DNA of 52,194 nt. It comes from Alphaproteobacteria bacterium (GTDB taxonomy: Bacteria; Pseudomonadota; Alphaproteobacteria; JAEULC01). Every line of letters starts with the position of its first letter. Positions within the stretch are counted from its first letter, which is position 1. Both the position numbers and the translations under genes were made by a program. A model generated the notes under the pieces. It was not told the origin of the DNA. It saw nothing but the letters and a program-made list of their open reading frames with translations, and searched no databases. Shown in pieces: positions 16,053 through 25,758 of the stretch. The stretch is taken from positions 1 to 52,194 of the forward strand of contig JADLEG010000059.1 in assembly GCA_020846275.1 (NCBI GenBank). Direction: 5' to 3'.

Positions 16053-17092
16053 CGCCCGCGTCCCGGCCCCTTGCCGTGGTCGTGCCCATGCCCATGGTCA
16101 TGCCCATGTCCATGCGGATGGTCGTGACCATGGTGATGATGGCCATGGTCGTGGCCATGGTCGTGATGGTGATGATGGTCGCCATCCGTGCCGATACCGC
16201 GGACGTGATGGTGATGTCCGGCTTGCGGCGTGCCGTGGTCCTTCTCGAAGCCGATGAGCTGCTCGCGGTACTTGCACATCTGGCAGTTCATGTTGCCCGT
16301 GCCCGCTAGCGCCTCGTCGACGCGCGCGGCGAAGGTGTCGAGCACCAGCGGATGGTCGTTCAGGTAGTCGGCCTTGACGAATTCGATGTCCGGATTGGCC
16401 CGCGCGGCCTGGTCGGTCCAGTCGTAGATGCGCTTCACCAGGATGCCGGTGAACAGGAAGTAGGGAAACACGACGATGCGCCGGAAGCCCAGGCGCACGG
16501 CGCGGCTCAATCCGGCATCCACGAGCGGCTGGGTGACGCCGCTGTAGGATGCCTCGGCCCAGCCGAGCTTCAGCCCCTCCCACAGCATGCGCGCGACCTT
16601 GGACACGTTGGAGTTCGCGTCCGGGTCGTTGGTGCCGCGGCCGACCACCATCAGCAGCGTCTGGGCGCGCGGCACGCCGTCGCCGGCCTTGGCCAGCGCC
16701 TGTTCCACGCGGTCGGCGGCGGCGCGCAGCATGCGCGGGTCGATCGCCAGGTCGCGGCCGAAGCGCATCTCGATGCCGGGATTGGCGTGGGCGAACTCGT
16801 TGAGCTCCGAGGGCACGTCGTTCTTCACGTGGCCGGCGGCGAACAACATGCCCGGCACGGCCAGGATGCGCTTCACCCCGCGCGACTTCAGCGCCTCCAG
16901 CCCGTCGCGGATGACCGGCCGGGCGAATTCCAGGAACCCGCTTTCGACCGGATATTGCGGCAGGCGGCGGCCCAGCGCGGCGGCCATGGTCTGGAACTCG
17001 CGCACCGCGTCGACATCGCGGCTGCCGTGGCCGCATAGCATCACGCCCGTCGCGGCTGGCGTATTCGGACCGTCCATCGTCTGGCACCCCAT
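16049..17092 (-). CDS. cbiX: Sirohydrochlorin cobaltochelatase CbiX (long form, His-rich C-terminus)
   Basis: Inserts Co(II) into sirohydrochlorin, the first step specific to the early-cobalt route. The long-form protein (347 residues from ATG 17092; ATG 17077 gives 342) has two chelatase-like halves, with VMLCGHGSRD and VPGMLFAAGHVKND in the first and FPYFLFTGILVKRI in the second. After the core come MNCQMC (268-273, the MXCXXC motif known from Bacillus megaterium CbiX as an Fe-S ligand set) and a tail with 25 His in about 47 residues, probably cobalt-binding. It heads the minus-strand operon cbiX-cobH-cobL-cobI-cbiG/cobJ-cobM, so it may set cobalt commitment for the whole unit. No riboswitch is seen upstream. 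Confidence 0.93.
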   Translation of the reverse strand: MGCQTMDGPNTPAATGVMLCGHGSRDVDAVREFQTMAAALGRRLPQYPVESGFLEFARPVIRDGLEALKSRGVKRILAVPGMLFAAGHVKNDVPSELNEFAHANPGIEMRFGRDLAIDPRMLRAAADRVEQALAKAGDGVPRAQTLLMVVGRGTNDPDANSNVSKVARMLWEGLKLGWAEASYSGVTQPLVDAGLSRAVRLGFRRIVVFPYFLFTGILVKRIYDWTDQAARANPDIEFVKADYLNDHPLVLDTFAARVDEALAGTGNMNCQMCKYREQLIGFEKDHGTPQAGHHHHVRGIGTDGDHHHHHDHGHDHGHHHHGHDHPHGHGHDHGHGHDHGKGPGRGR

Positions 17093-17241
17093 CAAGATCG
17101 CGCGGAGTCATACGGGCATCCGCGGCCCCAGCCAAGGGTGGACCGCGGGGGATGCGCGCGGCCCGGCCGGAAGCGACGCCCGCGATGCCGGGCGCGACGC
17201 CGAAGTGCTTGATCCAATTGACCGGAACGCCCGATCCGGCG

Positions 17242-18243
17242 ATGGTCGCCCCCATGCTGTGGGGGGACCTGCTTGGCGCGTCCGGCCCGTCCGTGCCGGC
17301 GATCCTGCTGCTGGCGCTGGCGCTCGATGCGCTGCTGGGCGAGATGGGGCCGGTGTTCCGCCTGCTGCCGCATCCGGTCGTGCTGATCGGCCGCGCGATC
17401 GCGGCGATCGAGCGGCGCTGGAACACCGGCACGGCCGGCCCGCCGGCACTTCGGTGGCGCGGGGTCTGCGCCGTGGTCCTGCTGTGCGGCGCGGCAGCGG
17501 CGATCGGCGCGGCGGTCGCGGTCCTGGCGCGCGCCGGCGCCTGGCTATGGCCGGTCGAAGCCGTCGCAGTCGCCCTGCTGCTCGCGCAGCGCAGCCTCTA
17601 CGACCATGTGCGCGCCGTGGCGCTGGGATTGGAGCAGCGCGGGCTCGATGGCGGCCGCGACGCGGTGCGGCACATCGTCGGCCGCGACCCGATGAGCCTC
17701 GACGAACACGGGGTGTCGCGCGCGGCGATCGAATCCCTGGCCGAGAACTTCAGCGACGGCGTCACCGCGCCGGCCTTCTGGTACCTGCTGCTCGGCCTGC
17801 CGGGCATCGCTGTCTACAAGACGGTCAACACGCTGGACAGCATGATCGGCCACAAGACCGCGCGGTACTTCCATTTCGGCTGGGCCGCCGCGCGGTTGGA
17901 CGACCTGTTGAATCTCGTCCCCGCGCGCGTGAGCGGCGTGCTGATCGCGGCGGCGGCGCTGTTCATGCCCGGCGCAAAGCCCGGCGCGGCGGTGTCGTCG
18001 ATGCTGCGCGATGCGCGCAAGCACCGCTCGCCCAATGCCGGCTGGCCCGAATCGGCGATGGCGGGCGCGCTCGGATTCAAGCTCGCCGGCCCGCGCCGCT
18101 ATCCGGGCGAGGTGGTGGACGCCCCCTTCATCGGCCCGGGCACGCCGGACCTGACGGCGGCGGACATACGGCGCGCGCTCCGCCTGTTCGTGGTGGCCTG
18201 TGTCGTCCAGGCGATCGTTGTTGTCGGATTGAGCGTGCTCTAG
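17242..18243 (+). CDS. cobD: Adenosylcobinamide-phosphate synthase (CobD/CbiB)
   Basis: Inner-membrane enzyme that joins adenosylcobyric acid to aminopropanol (phosphate). 333 residues from ATG 17242 (alternatives: ATG 17254, or an upstream start at 17152 with an unlikely N-terminus). Motifs: [21 protein letters not shown], the central [19 protein letters not shown] and [14 protein letters not shown], and [20 protein letters not shown], all diagnostic. Several membrane segments are visible. It diverges from cbiX over 149 nt and converges with cobQ, the two genes overlapping by 4 nt. Confidence 0.96.
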   Translation: MVAPMLWGDLLGASGPSVPAILLLALALDALLGEMGPVFRLLPHPVVLIGRAIAAIERRWNTGTAGPPALRWRGVCAVVLLCGAAAAIGAAVAVLARAGAWLWPVEAVAVALLLAQRSLYDHVRAVALGLEQRGLDGGRDAVRHIVGRDPMSLDEHGVSRAAIESLAENFSDGVTAPAFWYLLLGLPGIAVYKTVNTLDSMIGHKTARYFHFGWAAARLDDLLNLVPARVSGVLIAAAALFMPGAKPGAAVSSMLRDARKHRSPNAGWPESAMAGALGFKLAGPRRYPGEVVDAPFIGPGTPDLTAADIRRALRLFVVACVVQAIVVVGLSVL

Positions 18244-19733
18244 TTCTGCTGCCGCGATCGTGCGATGGCCAGCACCCGCTCCAGATCGACCGCCTTCGCC
18301 ACATGGTCGGCCAGCAGGTCGAGCGTGCGGTCCATGCCGGTGTCATAGGCAAGTCCGCTGTCGGCGCGGCCCGGGCGCAGCCGGGCGAGGAACGCGGCGC
18401 GGAAATCGTCAGAAGCGAACAGGCCGTGTACGTAGCACCCCTGCACCCGCGCATCGGCCGAGACCGCGCCGTCGGGGCGCCCGCCGGCGAGCGTCAGCAT
18501 GGGTTGCGCGCAGTCCAGGCCTGATGTCGCGCCGACATGCATCTCGTAGCCGCGCACCGGCTTGCCGGTGGCCTGCTCGACGCCGTCGACCAGCGTCAGC
18601 GATTTCTTCGCCGTCAGCACCGTGTCGACCGCAAGCAGCCCCAGGCCGGGGACCGTTTCGGGCGGTCCTTCGATGCCCTGCGGGTCGGCGACGCTCGCGC
18701 CCAGCATCTGGTAGCCCGCGCACAGGCCCAGCACGCGTCCGCCGCGGCGGATATGGGCCTGGATGTCGATGTCCCAACCTTCGGCGCGCAACGCCTTGAG
18801 GTCGGCGATCGTCGCCTTCGACCCCGGCAGCAGAACCAGTTCGCAGCACGGCAGCGGTTTTCCCGGCGGCACGATCTCCACCGCCACGCCGGGCTCGGCG
18901 CGCAGCGGGTCCAGGTCGTCGAAATTGGCGATGCGCGGCAGGCGCGGCACCGCGATGCGGATCGCGGCGGCGCCGGACCGACCTTCGCGCGCCGCGTCTT
19001 CCAGCGCGACGGCGTCCTCCGCCGGCAGGCGATGGGCCTGGGCGAACCACGGCACGATGCCCAGGCAGTCGAGCCTGGTGCGCTGGCGGATCATCGCGGG
19101 CGCCGGCTCGAACAGGCTCGCGTCGCCGCGGAACTTGTTAACGATATAGCCCTTGAGGCGCGCCTGCTCATCCGGCGCCAGCAGCGCGTGAGTGCCGACG
19201 ATCGATGCGATGGCGCCGCCGCGGTCGATGTCGGCCACCAGCACGACCGGCAGGCCGGCCGCCGCGGCGAAGCCCATGTTGGCGATGTCCCCCGCGCGCA
19301 GATTGATCTCGGCCGGGCTGCCCGCGCCCTCTACGAGGACGAGGTCGGCTTCGGCGGACAGGCGCGCGAAGCTATCGAGCACGTCGGCCATCAGGCTCGG
19401 CTTCAGCGCCGTGTAGGCGCGCGCGTCGGCATTGCCGCGCATGCGCCCCTGCACCACGACCTGCGCCCCCACCTCGCTCTGCGGCTTCAGCAGCACGGGG
19501 TTCATGTGCACGCTGGACGGAACGCGGCAGGCCAGCGCCTGCAGCCATTGGGCGCGGCCGATCTCGCCGCCGTCGGCGGTGACGGCGGCGTTGTTCGACA
19601 TGTTCTGCGGCTTGAACGGCCGGACCTTCAAGCCCCGCCGGGTGAAGGCGCGACACAGCCCCGCGACCAGCAGCGACTTGCCGACATCCGACCCCGTGCC
19701 CTGGATCATCAGGGCGGGCACGCGGCCAGGCAT
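18240..19733 (-). CDS. cobQ: Cobyric acid synthase (CobQ/CbiP)
   Basis: ATP- and glutamine-dependent amidation of the b, d, e and g carboxylates of adenosylcobyrinic acid a,c-diamide. 497 residues with an N-terminal ATPase domain ([11 protein letters not shown], residues 12-22; KPQNMSNNA) and a C-terminal glutaminase domain with Cys338 in [11 protein letters not shown] and a late His in GCYVHGLF. Length is normal. It starts 7 nt after the SYLF gene on the same strand and overlaps convergent cobD by 4 nt at its 3' end. Probably the last gene of the cobW-cobN-cobO-cobQ stretch. Confidence 0.96.
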   Translation of the reverse strand: MPGRVPALMIQGTGSDVGKSLLVAGLCRAFTRRGLKVRPFKPQNMSNNAAVTADGGEIGRAQWLQALACRVPSSVHMNPVLLKPQSEVGAQVVVQGRMRGNADARAYTALKPSLMADVLDSFARLSAEADLVLVEGAGSPAEINLRAGDIANMGFAAAAGLPVVLVADIDRGGAIASIVGTHALLAPDEQARLKGYIVNKFRGDASLFEPAPAMIRQRTRLDCLGIVPWFAQAHRLPAEDAVALEDAAREGRSGAAAIRIAVPRLPRIANFDDLDPLRAEPGVAVEIVPPGKPLPCCELVLLPGSKATIADLKALRAEGWDIDIQAHIRRGGRVLGLCAGYQMLGASVADPQGIEGPPETVPGLGLLAVDTVLTAKKSLTLVDGVEQATGKPVRGYEMHVGATSGLDCAQPMLTLAGGRPDGAVSADARVQGCYVHGLFASDDFRAAFLARLRPGRADSGLAYDTGMDRTLDLLADHVAKAVDLERVLAIARSRQQN

Positions 19734-19740
19734 GGCGGCG

Positions 19741-20409
19741 CTATCTGCCGATCAGCGCGTTGCGCAGGTTGTCGGCGCCGGGATTGCGGAATCGGTTCTC
19801 GATCGTGATCGCCCGCGGCAGGGCGCCGTAGCCGTAGTAGTCCTGGTTGTCGCCCTTGTCGACCTCGATGTCGATGCCGGCGATCGAGCCGCCCGAATAG
19901 CCCTGGTAGCTGCGGCCGAAGCTGATGATGTCGACATTGGCCGGCAGCGGCGCATTGCCCGCCGGCCCGATCGCGACCGTGAGATGCGTGCCCATGCGCA
20001 CGTCGCTGAAGGCGTTCAGCAGGACTTCCAGCGCGCGGTCGGTCATCACCAGCAGCATCACCGAGCCGCCGCGGCCCCACAGGCCCTTCACGACCGAGCC
20101 GTCGTCGATGTCGTAGAAGGCGGGGTGGCTGAAGGTGCCGTCCTCGCGCTGCACCAGCAGCAGCGCGTCGTCGTCGCCGTCGATGCCCCAGAAGCCGGGC
20201 TCGAAGCGGGGGACGACCACGACCGCACGCGCCTGCCTGAGGCCCGCCTTGAGCGCGGCGAAGTTGGGATCGCCGAGGAAGCTGCGCGCCACGCTCGCCG
20301 CCTCGTCGCATTTCTGCTGCTCGCTCTTCGCCGCGGCAGGTGCGATTGCCGCCAGCCACAGGGCCAGCGCGGCTGCCATCAAGCCAATCGATCGTTTGAA
20401 GGGATTCAT
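19741..20409 (-). CDS. SYLF/Ysc84-domain lipid-binding-like exported protein (copy 1)
   Basis: A 222-residue protein with a Sec signal peptide ([27 protein letters not shown]) and a SYLF-type domain, seen in [43 protein letters not shown], and the terminal [18 protein letters not shown] and [11 protein letters not shown] patterns (family: GAYAGVSLEGS...NxxYYG). SYLF domains bind phosphoinositides in eukaryotes; bacterial roles are poorly defined and are probably envelope-associated. It lies between cobO and cobQ. A second, diverged copy is at 21211-21903 on the other side of cobO. Confidence 0.85.
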   Translation of the reverse strand: MNPFKRSIGLMAAALALWLAAIAPAAAKSEQQKCDEAASVARSFLGDPNFAALKAGLRQARAVVVVPRFEPGFWGIDGDDDALLLVQREDGTFSHPAFYDIDDGSVVKGLWGRGGSVMLLVMTDRALEVLLNAFSDVRMGTHLTVAIGPAGNAPLPANVDIISFGRSYQGYSGGSIAGIDIEVDKGDNQDYYGYGALPRAITIENRFRNPGADNLRNALIGR

Positions 20410-20434
20410 GCCTTTCCTCGTTGCATCGTGCGAA

Positions 20435-20509
20435 GCTCATCCTTCGACAGGCTCAGGATGTGGAACGACCAAATACATCCTCATGGCGAGCCTGTCGAAC
20501 CATGAGGAT
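20435..20509. repeat. Second REP-like palindrome pair
   Basis: CTCATCCTTCGACAGGCTCA... (20436-20460) matches the palindrome at 10787; ATCCTCATGG...CCATGAGGAT (20477-20509) is an inverted relative with core CGAGCCTGTCGAA. The pair lies in the 111-nt gap between cobO and the downstream SYLF gene, where it could fold into a large hairpin in the transcript. Confidence 0.85.
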
Positions 20510-20520
20510 ATTGCCCCCGA

Positions 20521-21162
20521 CTAGAACTCGATTCCCTTCTGCGCCTTGATCCCCTCGCGGAAGGGATGCTTGACCGGCGTCATCTCGGTCACCAGGTCGG
20601 CCAGCGCGATCAGCTCGGGCTTGGCGTTGCGGCCGGTGACGACGACGTGCTGCCCGGCCGGCCGGGCGGCCAGCGCGTCCAGCACCTCGTCCAGCGGCAG
20701 GTAGTCGTTGCGCAGCACGATGTTGAGCTCGTCCAGCACGACCAGCGCGTAGGACGCATCGGCGATCATCCGCTTGGCCTCGTCGAACGCGGCACGGGCG
20801 GCGCGCATGTCGCGCTCGCGGTCGGCCGTGTTCCACGTGAAGCCCTCGCCCAGCGCCTTGATCTCCACAAGCTCGGGAAAGCGCTCCAGCACCGTGCGCT
20901 CGCCGGTCGACCAGGCGCCCTTGACGAACTGCACCACGCCCACCTTCATGCCGTGGCCGATCGCGCGCAGCACCATGCCGAAGGCGGCGGTCGACTTGCC
21001 CTTGCCCGGGCCGGTATGGACGATCAGCAGGCCCTTTTCCCCGGTCTTGCCCGCCATCATGCGCGCGCGCGCGTCGCGTCGGCGCAGCATTTTCTCCGCA
21101 TGCAGGCGATTGATCTCGGTCTCGGGGACCGTCGGGGATTGCGCGGGGGTGGGGTCGGTCAT
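20521..21162 (-). CDS. cobO: Cob(I)yrinic acid a,c-diamide adenosyltransferase (CobA-type ATR)
   Basis: Transfers the 5'-deoxyadenosyl group of ATP to Co(I) corrinoids. 213 residues; P-loop TGPGKGKSTAAFGM (from residue 50), VGVVQFVKGAW, and VLDELNIVLRNDYL are the expected motifs of the CobA/CobO/BtuR family. Start is ATG 21162. It lies downstream of cobN and between two SYLF genes on the same strand. Called CobO to avoid confusion with the SUMT CobA at 7405-8250. Confidence 0.96.
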   Translation of the reverse strand: MTDPTPAQSPTVPETEINRLHAEKMLRRRDARARMMAGKTGEKGLLIVHTGPGKGKSTAAFGMVLRAIGHGMKVGVVQFVKGAWSTGERTVLERFPELVEIKALGEGFTWNTADRERDMRAARAAFDEAKRMIADASYALVVLDELNIVLRNDYLPLDEVLDALAARPAGQHVVVTGRNAKPELIALADLVTEMTPVKHPFREGIKAQKGIEF

Positions 21163-21210
21163 GGCCGGACTATACCAGCCCGGCGGGGCGTTTCGAGGGG
21201 CAGGAAACCC

Positions 21211-21903
21211 TCAATACTGGGCCAGGATCTGGCGCAGCCTTTGCCCGGACTCGGTGTTGTAGCGGCCTTCGACCAGGATCGCGCGGGCCGACGCGCCGCG
21301 GCCATAGAACAGCTCGTTCTCGCCGCGGTCCGGCTCGACCGCGCCGGTCGACACGCTGATGCCGGCATAGGCGCCCACCGGGCGGATGTAGGTGTAGATG
21401 TCGGCGAAGGGTCCGCGCTCGCCGGCGCCGAGCGGCCCGGCCGCGACCGAGGCGTCGGCGCCGAACTGCATCGACCCTTGCAAGGCCCGGTTGACCGAGC
21501 GTTCGGTCATGAACAGCATCACCAGCTCGGAGCGATAGATGCCAACCTGCGGCCCCAGCGTGCCGGCGACGGTGTCGAAGAAGGCCGGCCCGTTCCAGCC
21601 GCCGTCCTGCCGGCGCAGCAGCATCACGCCGCCGCCGCCGGTGCCGCCGATCACGAAGCCCGCGCGCACGTAGTTCGGCACGACCAGCACGGCCCGCGCG
21701 CGCTTCATCGTCTCGCGCAGCCCATGGCCATTGGGATCCGCCAGGAAACGGTCGAGCACCTGCGTCGCGCGCTCGACCCGGTCGCCCTCGCCCGTGGTAT
21801 CGGCGCGCGCAGACCCCGCCGGCAGCGCCCCGAAAAGGGCCCCGGCCATGGCCAGGCTGCCGAACAGGAATGTCGCCATCATCGCCGTCGCTGGACGACC
21901 CAT
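21211..21903 (-). CDS. SYLF/Ysc84-domain exported protein (copy 2)
   Basis: A 230-residue protein from ATG 21903 with a signal peptide (MATFLFGSLAMAGALFGALPAGSARA) and a SYLF domain: VLVVPNYVRAGFVIGGTGGGG, LVMLFMTERSVNRAL, then GAYAGISVSTGAVEPD and NELFYGRGASARAIL, very close to the family pattern. It is a diverged paralogue of the gene at 19741-20409. It lies 48 nt upstream of cobO and 122 nt downstream of cobN. Biochemical function is unknown; envelope location is inferred. Confidence 0.87.
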   Translation of the reverse strand: MGRPATAMMATFLFGSLAMAGALFGALPAGSARADTTGEGDRVERATQVLDRFLADPNGHGLRETMKRARAVLVVPNYVRAGFVIGGTGGGGVMLLRRQDGGWNGPAFFDTVAGTLGPQVGIYRSELVMLFMTERSVNRALQGSMQFGADASVAAGPLGAGERGPFADIYTYIRPVGAYAGISVSTGAVEPDRGENELFYGRGASARAILVEGRYNTESGQRLRQILAQY

Positions 21904-22025
21904 CGACCCGGAATCTCCTTCGAAGACGCGTCCCCCAACGCCAAGCCGGCAGGGCCTGGGAGAGCCTGCCGTCACGGGTGGCAGATTTGCCAAAGACCGT
22001 GGCGAAATCGTGGCGGTCCGGGGGT

Positions 22026-25000
22026 TTAGCGTGGGCTCGACCAGTCGCGGAGTCGATTTTGCGCGCTATTGGAGCGCGGCTGCCACAGTCCCCGCTCCTG
22101 GGCCTCCAGCAGCCGGGCCGCCATCTCGGAAAATGCCGCGGGATTGGCCGCCATGACGAATTCGCGCACCTGGTCATCGACCAGGTAGGCGTCGTAGACG
22201 GCGTCGAAATGGTGGTCCGCCACGGCGCGGGCGGTTGCTGCGAATGCGAACAGGTAGTCGACGGTGGCCGCCATCTCGGCCGCGCCCTTGTAGCCGTGGC
22301 GCATGACGCCGGCGATCCATTTCGGATTAACCACGCGGGCGCGCACCACCCGGGCGATCTCGTCCGCCAGCGTGCGGATGCGCGGCCGGTCGGGGCGCGA
22401 ATGGTCGTTGTGGTAAACGGCCGGCGCCCGCCCCGACAGGACGCGCGCCGCCACGGCCAGTCCGCCCTCGAACTGGTAATAGTCGTCGCTGTCCAAAAGG
22501 TCGTGCTCGCGATTGTCCTGGTTCTGCACCACGGCCTGGACGCGCGCGAGCCGCGCCTCGAACTGGCTGGGTGCCGCCTCGCCCGCGGTGTTCGCGCCAT
22601 AGGCATAGCCACCCCAGGCGATCGCGGCGCGGGCGAGGTCCGCCTCGCCGTCCCAGCCCTTCTCGTCGATCAGCGCCTGCAGCCCCGCGCCATAGGCGCC
22701 CGGCTTCGAGCCGAATACGCGGAAGCCCGCCTGGCGGGCGGCGTCTTCCTGCGTCCGTCCCGATGCAAGCAGTCGTGCCCGCTCGGCCGTGACGGATGCC
22801 GCCAGGGGATTGTCCGCTTCCGGCTCGTCCAACGCCGCCACGGCGCGTGACGCCGCGTCGAACAAGTCGATCAACGCGGGAAACGCGTCGCGGAAGAAGC
22901 CGGAGACCCGCAGCGTCACGTCGACGCGCGGGCGGTCGAGGATCGACAGCGGCAGGATCTCGTAGCCGATGACGCGGCCCGACGCGCCTTCCCAGCGCGG
23001 CCGCACCCCCATCAGCGCCAGGCCCTGGGCGATGTCGTCGCCGCCCGTGCGCATGTTGCTGGTGCCCCAGGCGCTCAAAACGATGCGGCGCGGCCAGTCG
23101 CCGTGCTCCTGCGCGTGGCGCTCCATCAACAGCCCGGCCGAGCGCCAGCCCAGCGCCCAGGCCGACGGCGTCGGGATTGCGCGCGGATCGACCGAGAAGA
23201 AGTTGCGCCCTGTCGGCAGCACGTCGGGGCGGCCGCGGCTGGGTGCGCCCGACGGCCCCGGCGCGACGAAGCGTCCGTCGAGCCCCGCCAGCAATCCGGC
23301 CAGCTCCGCCGGGCCGCAGCGATCGACCGATGGACCGAGCGTCGTCGCGATCCAGTCCAGCACGGCGGCGCTGCTTGTCCATCGCGGATCGCGGGCTATG
23401 GAGCCGCCGACCAGCGCGCCCGCCAGGGCTTCCAGGCGCTCGACCGTGTCGCCGGCGCTGCGCCAGGGGTCGCTGGCGACCGCAACCAGAGCGTCGGGGT
23501 GCGGGCCGGTCCAAGGAGAAGCCATGTCGGCGTCCAGCGGATCGAACCCGAGCGCCAGGTCCGCCGCCAGCGCGCGGGTCAGCCCCGCGTCCCTTGCCGC
23601 GCCGCCCGGCCGCGCCACCCGTGCCAGCGCCACCAGCAGTTCGTTGCGCAACGCACCTTCGGGCGAACGGCCCAGGATGTGCAGCCCGTCGCGGATCTGC
23701 ATGTCCTTGAGCTCGCAGAGATAGGCGTCGAGCCTGGTCAGCGCGTCGCTTTCACCCGCCTGCATGCCGCAGTCCTGCGCGATGCCGCTGGATTGCGCGA
23801 GTTCCAGGATGCGCCGCGTCAGTTCCTTCAGGCGCCGCGGATCGACGCCCGCCGCCTCGTAGTACTCGTCGACCAGGCGCTCCAGCTCGCTCAGCGGCCC
23901 GTAGCTGCCGGCGCGGGTCAAAGGCGGGGTCAGGTGATCGACGATCACGGCCGAGGTGCGGCGCTTGGCCTGCGTGCCCTCGCCCGGATCGTTGACGATG
24001 AAGGGATAGAGCTGCGGCAGCGCGCCCAGCATCGCCTCGGGAAAGCACGCGCGGTCGAGCGCGATCGACTTGCCGGGCAGCCATTCCAGATTGCCGTGCT
24101 TGCCGACATGCACCACGGCATGCGCGTCGAAATGCCGGCGCAGCCAGGCGTAGAAGGCGAGATATCCGTGGGGCGGCACCAGCGCCGGATCGTGATAGCT
24201 CTGCTGCGGGTCGATGTTGTAGCCCCGCGCGGGTTGCACCCCGACAACCGCGTTGCCGAAGCGGTGCAGCGGCAGCACGAAGCCGCCGCGGTCGGCGCGG
24301 AAGAACGGGTCGGCGTGCGGTGCGCCCCAGCGTGCGGTGATCGCATCGCGCGCCGTGGGTGCAAGGGCTTCGAGCGCGGACCGATAGTCCGCCAGCGGCA
24401 GGACTTCCCCGCCCGAACGGTCGGCATCGCGCGCATTGGTCGGGCCCGCCAGCAGCAGCGCCATCAAGGCCGCGCCATCCCCGGGCGCAGCTTCGACCGC
24501 GTAGCCGGCGCCGCGCAGGGTTCCCAGGATCGTTGCGGTCGACGCCGGCGTGTCCAATCCGACGCCGTTGCCGATGCGGCCGTCGCGGTTCGGGTAGTTG
24601 GCCAGGATCAGCGCGACGCGGCGCTCGGCCGCCGGCGTGCGGCGCAGCCGCGCCCAGGCGGCGGCAAGTCCGGCCACATGCGCGACGCGCCCCGGCTCGG
24701 GCAGGTGGCGCAGGATGTCGGCCTGCGTCACCGCATCGCGCGCCGTCGCATCCTTGAACGCCACGACGCCCGCCAGCACGCGACCGTCGATCTCCGGCAG
24801 CGCCACGTTCATCGCGATGTCGGTCGGCTTCAGCCCGAAATTCCCGTCGCGCCAGGATTCGGCGTCGCCCTGCGACGCCACGAGCTGCAGCACCGGCGCG
24901 TCGGTGGCATCGAAGGGCGGGGGACGCGACAGGTCGCCCGGCTGGCCGAGGGCGAAGCCGGTCATGTTCAGCACGATGTCCGGCCGCGCCTCGCCGAGGA

Positions 25001-25757
25001 TCGCGCCGACCGTGGCGGCCGCGACCGCGTCCTTCAGCCCGGCCGCATGGAGTGGCAGGGCGTTCAAGCCGTGCGCGTCCAGCGCATCGACCAACGCGTC
25101 GACCGTCTCGGTGTTCCCGGCCTGAACCAGCGCGCGATAGAAGACGATCGCGGCTATTGGCCGATCCGGCTTCCATGCGCGGCGCAAATCGGCGAGCGCG
25201 GGCATCGGCCGCCCCGGCCAATGGATGCCCGCGCGCAGCAGCGGCGCGGGTTCGCGCCAGTCCAGCGCTTCGCCGATCAGGCTGCCGGCGAAGCGCAGGA
25301 ACTGGCCCGCATTCTCCAGCCCGCCATGCACCAGGTACTGCCACAGCCGATGCTGCGCTTCGGCGGGGACCGTCGAGGCTTCCAGCAATTCCGGGTCGGG
25401 CTGGTCGTCGCCGGGCAGCAGGGCCAGCTTCGGTCCGCCGCCGCGCGACAGCGCCACCAGCTCGTCGACGCCATAGGGCCAGTAGCGCCGCCCGCCCAGC
25501 AGGCGCACGACCACCAGCTTCGCGTGCGCCGCCACCTGTTCGAGATAGAAATCGACCGACAGGTTGTGCTTGAGGCGCAGCAGGTTGGCCAGGCGCAGCG
25601 CCGGCGCGCCGACGTCGAGGCGCGACCGCGCGGCGCTGAGGCAGGCGATCTCGCTGTCCGCCGCGCTGAGCACGACGATGTCGCCCGGCGTCTGGCCCAG
25701 GTCTTGGGCTTGATCGTCGTCGCCGACCGCGCCCGGCTTGGCGGCCAGCAGGTGCAT
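22026..25757 (-). CDS. cobN: Cobaltochelatase large subunit CobN
   Basis: Large subunit of the ATP-dependent chelatase that, with CobS and CobT, inserts cobalt into hydrogenobyrinic acid a,c-diamide; homologous to BchH/ChlH. The 1243-residue length matches CobN. Recognisable regions: ANYPNRDGRIGNGVGLDTPAS, the substrate-site stretches HVGKHGNLEWLPGKS and YNIDPQQSYHDPALVPPHGY, and WGTSNMRTGGDDIAQGLALMG, the classic CobN/BchH block. Start ATG 25757 is 1 nt after the cobW stop. CobS and CobT chelatase subunits are not in the window, so partners must be elsewhere or supplied by other AAA+ chelatase subunits. It belongs to the riboswitch-led cobW-cobN unit. Confidence 0.96.
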   Translation of the reverse strand: MHLLAAKPGAVGDDDQAQDLGQTPGDIVVLSAADSEIACLSAARSRLDVGAPALRLANLLRLKHNLSVDFYLEQVAAHAKLVVVRLLGGRRYWPYGVDELVALSRGGGPKLALLPGDDQPDPELLEASTVPAEAQHRLWQYLVHGGLENAGQFLRFAGSLIGEALDWREPAPLLRAGIHWPGRPMPALADLRRAWKPDRPIAAIVFYRALVQAGNTETVDALVDALDAHGLNALPLHAAGLKDAVAAATVGAILGEARPDIVLNMTGFALGQPGDLSRPPPFDATDAPVLQLVASQGDAESWRDGNFGLKPTDIAMNVALPEIDGRVLAGVVAFKDATARDAVTQADILRHLPEPGRVAHVAGLAAAWARLRRTPAAERRVALILANYPNRDGRIGNGVGLDTPASTATILGTLRGAGYAVEAAPGDGAALMALLLAGPTNARDADRSGGEVLPLADYRSALEALAPTARDAITARWGAPHADPFFRADRGGFVLPLHRFGNAVVGVQPARGYNIDPQQSYHDPALVPPHGYLAFYAWLRRHFDAHAVVHVGKHGNLEWLPGKSIALDRACFPEAMLGALPQLYPFIVNDPGEGTQAKRRTSAVIVDHLTPPLTRAGSYGPLSELERLVDEYYEAAGVDPRRLKELTRRILELAQSSGIAQDCGMQAGESDALTRLDAYLCELKDMQIRDGLHILGRSPEGALRNELLVALARVARPGGAARDAGLTRALAADLALGFDPLDADMASPWTGPHPDALVAVASDPWRSAGDTVERLEALAGALVGGSIARDPRWTSSAAVLDWIATTLGPSVDRCGPAELAGLLAGLDGRFVAPGPSGAPSRGRPDVLPTGRNFFSVDPRAIPTPSAWALGWRSAGLLMERHAQEHGDWPRRIVLSAWGTSNMRTGGDDIAQGLALMGVRPRWEGASGRVIGYEILPLSILDRPRVDVTLRVSGFFRDAFPALIDLFDAASRAVAALDEPEADNPLAASVTAERARLLASGRTQEDAARQAGFRVFGSKPGAYGAGLQALIDEKGWDGEADLARAAIAWGGYAYGANTAGEAAPSQFEARLARVQAVVQNQDNREHDLLDSDDYYQFEGGLAVAARVLSGRAPAVYHNDHSRPDRPRIRTLADEIARVVRARVVNPKWIAGVMRHGYKGAAEMAATVDYLFAFAATARAVADHHFDAVYDAYLVDDQVREFVMAANPAAFSEMAARLLEAQERGLWQPRSNSAQNRLRDWSSPR

Positions 25758-25758
25758 G

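Noticed and set aside
16076..16200. Repeated CCATGGTCATG-like units resembling a CRISPR or tandem array
   Set aside because: It is the His/Asp/Gly-coding tail of CbiX; no constant repeat-spacer spacing.
17093..17241. Possible second cobalamin riboswitch between cbiX and cobD
   Set aside because: No GCCACTG box, no GGGAAGG block and too short for the full fold; the cobA/cbiD (8251-8296) and cobS/cobT (29596-29697) gaps also lack them.
21940..21975. Hairpin GGCAGG...CCTGCC between cobN and the SYLF gene as a terminator
   Set aside because: No U-tract on either strand; a chance GC-rich stem is more likely.
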